Assembly (NCBI RefSeq): GCF_015160875.1
Contig: NZ_CP063374.1
Coordinates: 4,901,501 to 4,965,500, forward strand
DNA from: Streptomyces chromofuscus
GTDB lineage: Bacteria; Actinomycetota; Actinomycetes; Streptomycetales; Streptomycetaceae
DNA length: 64,000 bases
Direction: 5' to 3'
Shown one piece after another: positions 59,915 to 64,000 of this stretch (positions within the stretch are counted from its first letter, which is position 1; the number at the start of each line of letters is the position of its first letter). A program made the position numbers and the translations under genes. The notes under the pieces are model-generated. The model made no database searches. It had not been told where the DNA came from and saw nothing but the letters and a program-made list of their open reading frames with translations.

Positions 59915-60900
59915 CAGGCAGCCGCCTTCGCTGTGGTGATCCGGCGCCGCAGCCGCCGCAGCTTGGAGGCGCGCCGCAGGTCCATGGTGTCGAGTACGTC
60001 GCCGAGGGCATCCTGCGGCATGCGCTTTATGGCCGCCGCGCTCATGATGCGCAGCTGCTTGGCCACCGACGGTTCGAACTTGTCGATCTCCGACAGGTGG
60101 TGGGCGATGATCGCGCAGTAGGTGCGCACCGCCTTGGGCAGCAGGCGGTCGGCGTCGCGGTCGGCCGCGGTCTCCTCGATCACCTGGTCGAAGGCGCGGA
60201 TGAAGTCGAGCTGGCGGACGTCACCGATCTGCGTGAGGGAGCCGGCGACACCGCGCCGGTAGAACACGCCGAGCAGGCTCACCACGGCGAAGGACTCGGC
60301 CTCGCGGTGCAGCTTCCAGATCCACGGCCGGTCCTCGGCCGTGCGCAGTCCGTCGGTGAAGTGCAGGACGCCCTTCTCCAGCAGCCGGCGGTGGAAGGCC
60401 CCGGCCCAGGCGTAGGCGTAGTCCACGGAGGTGGTGCGGTCGGCGGGCAGGATGTGGTCGCGCGGGTTCATCACCTCGTCGCGGCGCCCGACGGGGGCGC
60501 GGTGCACGGTACGGGCGCGGTGGGTGGCCTGGACGTGGTCGGTGCGCACGAAGTCGCAGCCCAGCTCCTCGATGGCGGCCACCAGCTCGCCGTAGTAGCC
60601 GGGGGCCAGCCAGTCGTCACCGTCCAGGAAGGTGATGTATTCGCCGGTCGCGACGTCGAGGCCGGTGTTCCGTGCGGTGGCCAGCCCTCCGTTTTCCTCT
60701 CTGCGGATATAGCGCACCTGGGCGACCTCGGAGAGTTCTTCGGCCGCGCGTTCGAGAATGGCCGGCGTCTCGTCCTTCGATTTGTCGTCGACCAGGATGA
60801 ACTCGAAGTCCCGCCGGGCGTTCGCGCGAAGGCTTCGCAGGTTGTCCGGGGCGTATTGCTGCACGTTGTAGAACGGCACGATCACGGAGAGCTTTGGCAC
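59914..60900 (-). CDS. GT2-family glycosyltransferase
   Basis: A 328-residue enzyme with the GT-A fold: KLSVIVPFYNVQQY, FEFILVDDKSKDETPAIL, GGLATARNTGLDVATGEYITFLDGDDW (D-x-D) and AEDRPWIWKL (acceptor-side motif near the E-D). It adds a sugar to the growing polymer, probably upstream of the polysialyltransferase that overlaps its stop. GTG at 60900 lies right before the fold; ATG at 60984 has the better ribosome-binding site (AGGAAG) and would add 28 disordered residues. Confidence 0.92.
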   Translation of the reverse strand: MPKLSVIVPFYNVQQYAPDNLRSLRANARRDFEFILVDDKSKDETPAILERAAEELSEVAQVRYIRREENGGLATARNTGLDVATGEYITFLDGDDWLAPGYYGELVAAIEELGCDFVRTDHVQATHRARTVHRAPVGRRDEVMNPRDHILPADRTTSVDYAYAWAGAFHRRLLEKGVLHFTDGLRTAEDRPWIWKLHREAESFAVVSLLGVFYRRGVAGSLTQIGDVRQLDFIRAFDQVIEETAADRDADRLLPKAVRTYCAIIAHHLSEIDKFEPSVAKQLRIMSAAAIKRMPQDALGDVLDTMDLRRASKLRRLRRRITTAKAAA

Positions 60901-61098
60901 GGGCAAAAGCCTAGGAGGCGGCCCGGCTGCGGAACTTTCCGGTGAGGGTACGGGGGGTGAACTCAATGTGTCGGAACGGTGCATCCCGTGTACTTCCTGG
61001 GCTTCGGCGAGCCAGTTCGGCTCTCGGTGGGTTGCTGTTAACTTTTCGTTGAGGCGAGGTTGGCCAACAACTAGAAATTGCTTCCTAGCGTCTAGGAC

Positions 61099-62466
61099 GT
61101 GCCACCAAGTACAACGAAGCCCACGCGGATCGCAGTACTCGCCGACTCGGACACCCGCTGGAAATGGGGTGCGCTGACGGCGAGCCGTATCGCTCCGGGC
61201 CGGTCCATGGAAGCCGGACCGCAAGGCGAGGCGCAAGTTGCCGCTGCCCTGGACGGATTTCTGCTGCGCGGCCGGGCGACCCCCACGCCCCGCCAGCTGG
61301 CGGAAGTGGGCGTACGCGCCGACTCGCTCACGGAGGTGACGGCCGTCGAATTCCTGCGCGTCATGGCGCGGGAGTCGTACGACGTGCTGGTGCTCTCCCT
61401 GGTCGGCGGCGGTGTGCAGGCGATGCTGCACGGACTGAAGCGCGTCTGGGAGGACCGCGAGAAGCGCCCCGTGGTCGTCACCGGCTACGTCGGCGTCGTC
61501 TACGAGAAGCTCGCCGACGGGCTGCTGCTGCGGCACGGCGCGGACCTCGTCCTCGCCAACTCCCGCCAGGACGCCGAGCGGTTCCGCGCGGTGTACGACG
61601 GGGTCGGCGCCGACTCCTCGGCGGTCACCGAGGTGGCCCTGCCGTTCCTCGGCGGTGCCAAGTACACCGGCGAACACGACCCCTACACCGTGGTGTTCGC
61701 CGCACAGCCGTCGGTCCCGGAGAACCGCAGGGACCGCACCTACCTGCTGAACCGTCTGGTCCAGCACGCGCGGCTGCACCCCGAACGCGAGGTGCTGCTC
61801 AAGCTGCGCTCCAAGCCCGGTGAGCACACCACCCACATCGAGGAACTGCCGTACCAGAAGCTGGCGCAGAGGCTCGGCGAACTGCCCCCCAACTTCCGGC
61901 TCGTCTACGGCAACATGGGCGAGGTCCTGGACCGCACCGACCTGCTCGTCACGGTCAGCTCGACGGCCGCGCTGGAGTCGCTCCACCGCCGGATCCCCAC
62001 CGTCGTCCTCACCGACCTCGGCGTGCGCGAGGTGCTCGGCAACCACCACTTCGTCGGCTCCGGCTGCCTCGCCTCCTGGGACCAGCTCGACGCCGGGCAC
62101 CGGCCCGCGCCGGACGCCGACTGGGTGGCCCGGCAGGGCGTCGCCGCCGGCGGTTCCCCCTCCGGGGAAGGCTCGTACGAGACCGCCTTCGACGCCGCCC
62201 GGGAGCGGATCGCCAAGCTGCTCGGGCAGCCCGGCGGTCTGCCGCCCCTGACGCCGTACTACACACCGGCGACCGCCCCCGGCTATCTGCCCGGCATCCT
62301 CGCCCGGCACCACCTCGGTCCCGACGGCACCCCGCTGCCCGGCGCCCCCGCGCACAACAAGGAGCCCGGCCCGGTGCGGCAGATCGTGCGCCGCGCCGCA
62401 CGCGGCGCCTACCGGCACGGCGTCCAGCGGGTCGCGCCCGTCATCCGGCGGATGGGGGAGCTGTGA
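61099..62466 (+). CDS. Putative glycosyltransferase (DUF6716 type)
   Basis: A 455-residue protein. Opening RIAVLADSDTRWKWGALTA, middle LVLSLVGGGVQAMLHGL and VVTGYVGVVYEK, and later LLVTVSSTAALESLHRRIPTVVL with LGVREVLGNHHFVGSG suggest a GT-B-like fold with the Ser-Ser-Thr and His motifs found in polysialyl-type enzymes. It is the first of three plus-strand genes ending with neuB. The specific role, possibly priming or polymerising the nonulosonic chain, is inferred. GTG start without a clear ribosome-binding site. Confidence 0.8.
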   Translation: MPPSTTKPTRIAVLADSDTRWKWGALTASRIAPGRSMEAGPQGEAQVAAALDGFLLRGRATPTPRQLAEVGVRADSLTEVTAVEFLRVMARESYDVLVLSLVGGGVQAMLHGLKRVWEDREKRPVVVTGYVGVVYEKLADGLLLRHGADLVLANSRQDAERFRAVYDGVGADSSAVTEVALPFLGGAKYTGEHDPYTVVFAAQPSVPENRRDRTYLLNRLVQHARLHPEREVLLKLRSKPGEHTTHIEELPYQKLAQRLGELPPNFRLVYGNMGEVLDRTDLLVTVSSTAALESLHRRIPTVVLTDLGVREVLGNHHFVGSGCLASWDQLDAGHRPAPDADWVARQGVAAGGSPSGEGSYETAFDAARERIAKLLGQPGGLPPLTPYYTPATAPGYLPGILARHHLGPDGTPLPGAPAHNKEPGPVRQIVRRAARGAYRHGVQRVAPVIRRMGEL

Positions 62467-62498
62467 GCCGCACCAACCCTGGTCAAGGAGTAGTTCCC

Positions 62499-63779
62499 AT
62501 GTCCAACCCGGAAGAGGTCCACGGCGCGACGGTGCGCCGCGTGCTCGCGGTGATCCCCGCGCGCGGCGGCTCCAAGGGTGTGCCCGCGAAGAACCTCGCC
62601 CCGGTCGGCGGCGTACCGCTGGTGGCACGGGCGGTCCGCGAATGCCTGGCCGCCCGGCTGGTGACCGACGTCGTCGTCTCCACCGACGACCAGGCCATCG
62701 CCGCCGCCGCCCGCTCGGCCGGCGCCGAGGTCGTGCTGCGCCCCGCCGCCATCGCCGGTGACACCGCCACCTCCGAGGCCGCCGTCCTGCACGCCATGGA
62801 CGCCCACGAGGCGCTGCACTGCGCCCCGGTCGACGCCGTGCTCCTCGTGCAGTGCACCAGCCCGTTCCTGATCCGCGAGGACATCGACGGGGTGGCCGGC
62901 GCGGTCGTCGAGAACGGCGCCGACACGGCCGTCACCGTCGCGCCGTTCCACGGGTTCATCTGGCGCGACGCGGACGCCGAGGCGGAGGCCGACACCGTGG
63001 TCACCGCGGCCGACTCCCGCAGCACCGGCGGCGGTTACGGCGTCAACCACGACAAGTCCTTCCGCCCGCGCCGCCAGGACCGCCCGCAGGACCTGCTGGA
63101 GACCGGCGCCGCCTACGCCATGGACGCGTCCGGCTTCCGCGAGCACAAGCACCGCTTCTTCGGCCGCACCGAGCTGGTGCGCACCGACCCCGCGCGCGTG
63201 CTGGAGATCGACGACCCGCACGACCTGGCCCGTGCCCGCGCCCTGGCCCCGCTGTTCGACGCGGACCGCCCCGGCGCCCTTCCGACCGCCGCCGACATCG
63301 ACGCGGTCGTACTCGACTTCGACGGCACCCAGACCGATGACCGGGTGCTGATCGATGCCGATGGACGGGAGTTCGTCTCCGTGCACCGCGGGGACGGCCT
63401 CGGCATCGCGGCCCTGCGCCGCAGCGGCCTGAGCATGCTCATCCTGTCCACGGAGCAGAACCCGGTCGTCGCCGCCCGGGCCCGGAAGCTGAAGATCCCG
63501 GTGCTGCACGGCGTCGACCGGAAGGACCTCGCGCTGAAGCAGTGGTGCGAGGAGCAGGGCATCGCGCCGGAGCGCGTGCTCTACGTCGGCAACGACGTCA
63601 ACGACCTGCCGTGCTTCGCCCTCGTGGGCTGGCCCGTGGCGGTCGCGAGCGCCCACGACGTCGTACGCGGCGCCGCACGCGCGGTCACCACCGTTCCCGG
63701 TGGTCTCGGCGCGATCCGAGAGATCGCCGGCTGGATCCTCGGACCCTCTCTCGACTCTCTCGACCCCTCCACCAAGTAA
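62499..63779 (+). CDS. neuA: CMP-nonulosonate synthetase fused to a HAD phosphatase
   Basis: A bifunctional protein of 426 residues. Residues about 10-240: cytidylyltransferase with VIPARGGSKGVPAKNL (nucleotide-binding), LLVQCTSPFL and GAAYAMDASG. Residues about 265-425: HAD domain with VLDFDGTQTDD (Asp273-x-Asp275), LSTEQN and VGNDVNDLPC, typical of KDO-8-P/KDN-9-P phosphatases. It would remove the 9-phosphate made by NeuB and activate the sugar with CMP. ATG at 62499 follows AAGGAG; a GTG at 62463 overlaps the preceding gene and is less likely. Confidence 0.93.
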   Translation: MSNPEEVHGATVRRVLAVIPARGGSKGVPAKNLAPVGGVPLVARAVRECLAARLVTDVVVSTDDQAIAAAARSAGAEVVLRPAAIAGDTATSEAAVLHAMDAHEALHCAPVDAVLLVQCTSPFLIREDIDGVAGAVVENGADTAVTVAPFHGFIWRDADAEAEADTVVTAADSRSTGGGYGVNHDKSFRPRRQDRPQDLLETGAAYAMDASGFREHKHRFFGRTELVRTDPARVLEIDDPHDLARARALAPLFDADRPGALPTAADIDAVVLDFDGTQTDDRVLIDADGREFVSVHRGDGLGIAALRRSGLSMLILSTEQNPVVAARARKLKIPVLHGVDRKDLALKQWCEEQGIAPERVLYVGNDVNDLPCFALVGWPVAVASAHDVVRGAARAVTTVPGGLGAIREIAGWILGPSLDSLDPSTK

Positions 63780-63794
63780 GGAAAAGTTCCTGCC

Positions 63795-64000
63795 ATGAGC
63801 ACCAACTCCCGCCTGCGCACCTTCGGTACCCGCGAGGTCGGCCCCGGTAAGCCCGTCTACATCTGCGGCGAGATCGGTATCAACCACAACGGCGAGCTCG
63901 AGAACGCCTTCAAGCTCATCGACGTGGCCGCCGAGGCGGGCTGCGACGCGGTCAAGTTCCAGAAGCGCACCCCGGAGATCTGCACCCCGCGCGACCAGTG
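63795..64000 (+). CDS. neuB: NeuB-type nonulosonic acid synthase, start only
   Basis: The first 68 residues are present, with the C-terminus beyond the window. PVYICGEIGINHNGELENAFKLID and CDAVKFQKRTPEICTPRDQ are the hallmark beginning of NeuB/SpsE synthases, which condense a hexose or its 6-phosphate with PEP. The start is 15 bases after the neuA stop. Coupled with the HAD-fused NeuA it suggests a phosphorylated intermediate, as for Kdn. Confidence 0.95.
   Translation, partial: MSTNSRLRTFGTREVGPGKPVYICGEIGINHNGELENAFKLIDVAAEAGCDAVKFQKRTPEICTPRDQ

Overview
The window looks like a stretch of Streptomyces (or very close actinomycete) chromosome. The DNA is very GC-rich with strong G/C bias at third codon positions, GTG and TTG starts are common, and TTA codons are almost absent: I found one in a called gene, at 42415. 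The gene content is typical of the genus: an sdhCDAB operon, XRE/DUF397 pairs, ECF sigma factors, Uma2-like proteins, L,D-transpeptidases and a giant secreted RHS protein. Gene order around the sdh operon resembles what I remember of the S. coelicolor SCO4847-SCO4882 interval, but this is from memory and was not searched.

Layout. 1-13.3 kb: end of a GtrA-like gene, a BrkB/YihY membrane protein, a tandem-repeat block, a D-Ala-D-Ala carboxypeptidase, a small membrane protein, a metallophosphoesterase, an anti-sigma-type ATPase, a two-component system divergent from an MMPL transporter, a Uma2-like gene, and a three-gene operon (membrane protein, DCC protein, TetR regulator) with a clear promoter flanked by two identical palindromes. 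13.3-21.2 kb: a VOC protein, a small protein ending in Gly-Gly, the sdh operon, an OHCU-decarboxylase-like gene that appears to use a CTG start, a GH20 hexosaminidase and two conserved genes. 21.2-26 kb: three exported or envelope proteins (PGRP-amidase with FG-GAP repeats, L,D-transpeptidase-like lipoprotein, MmpS-like).

26.1-39.2 kb is the accessory part. A roughly 3,070-residue secreted RHS/YD-repeat protein ends in a pre-toxin region, a Hint autoprotease and a toxin tip, followed by a candidate immunity gene. Behind it lie displaced parts: a toxin-tip fragment, a truncated Imm21 gene, a Hint-plus-toxin cassette without its own start that shares an exact 44-bp match with the main Hint region, and an intact Imm21 gene. 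After a terminator come decayed IS701- and ISAs1-type transposases. This is the usual architecture of polymorphic toxins that change tips by recombination.

39.2-50.6 kb: a septum-formation-type lipoprotein, an XRE/DUF397 pair, small conserved genes, a lipoprotein, two tandem paralogous ECF sigma/membrane-partner modules, an L,D-transpeptidase, an acyl-CoA mutase large subunit and a frameshifted Uma2 gene. 50.6-64 kb: a surface-glycopolymer locus with methyltransferases, an acyltransferase, a GT29-like sialyltransferase, a GT8/pyruvyltransferase fusion, a polysialyltransferase-like enzyme, a GT2, a DUF6716-type putative glycosyltransferase, a cytidylyltransferase-phosphatase fusion and the start of neuB. 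Together these indicate synthesis, CMP-activation and polymerisation of a nonulosonic acid such as Kdn into a wall polymer.
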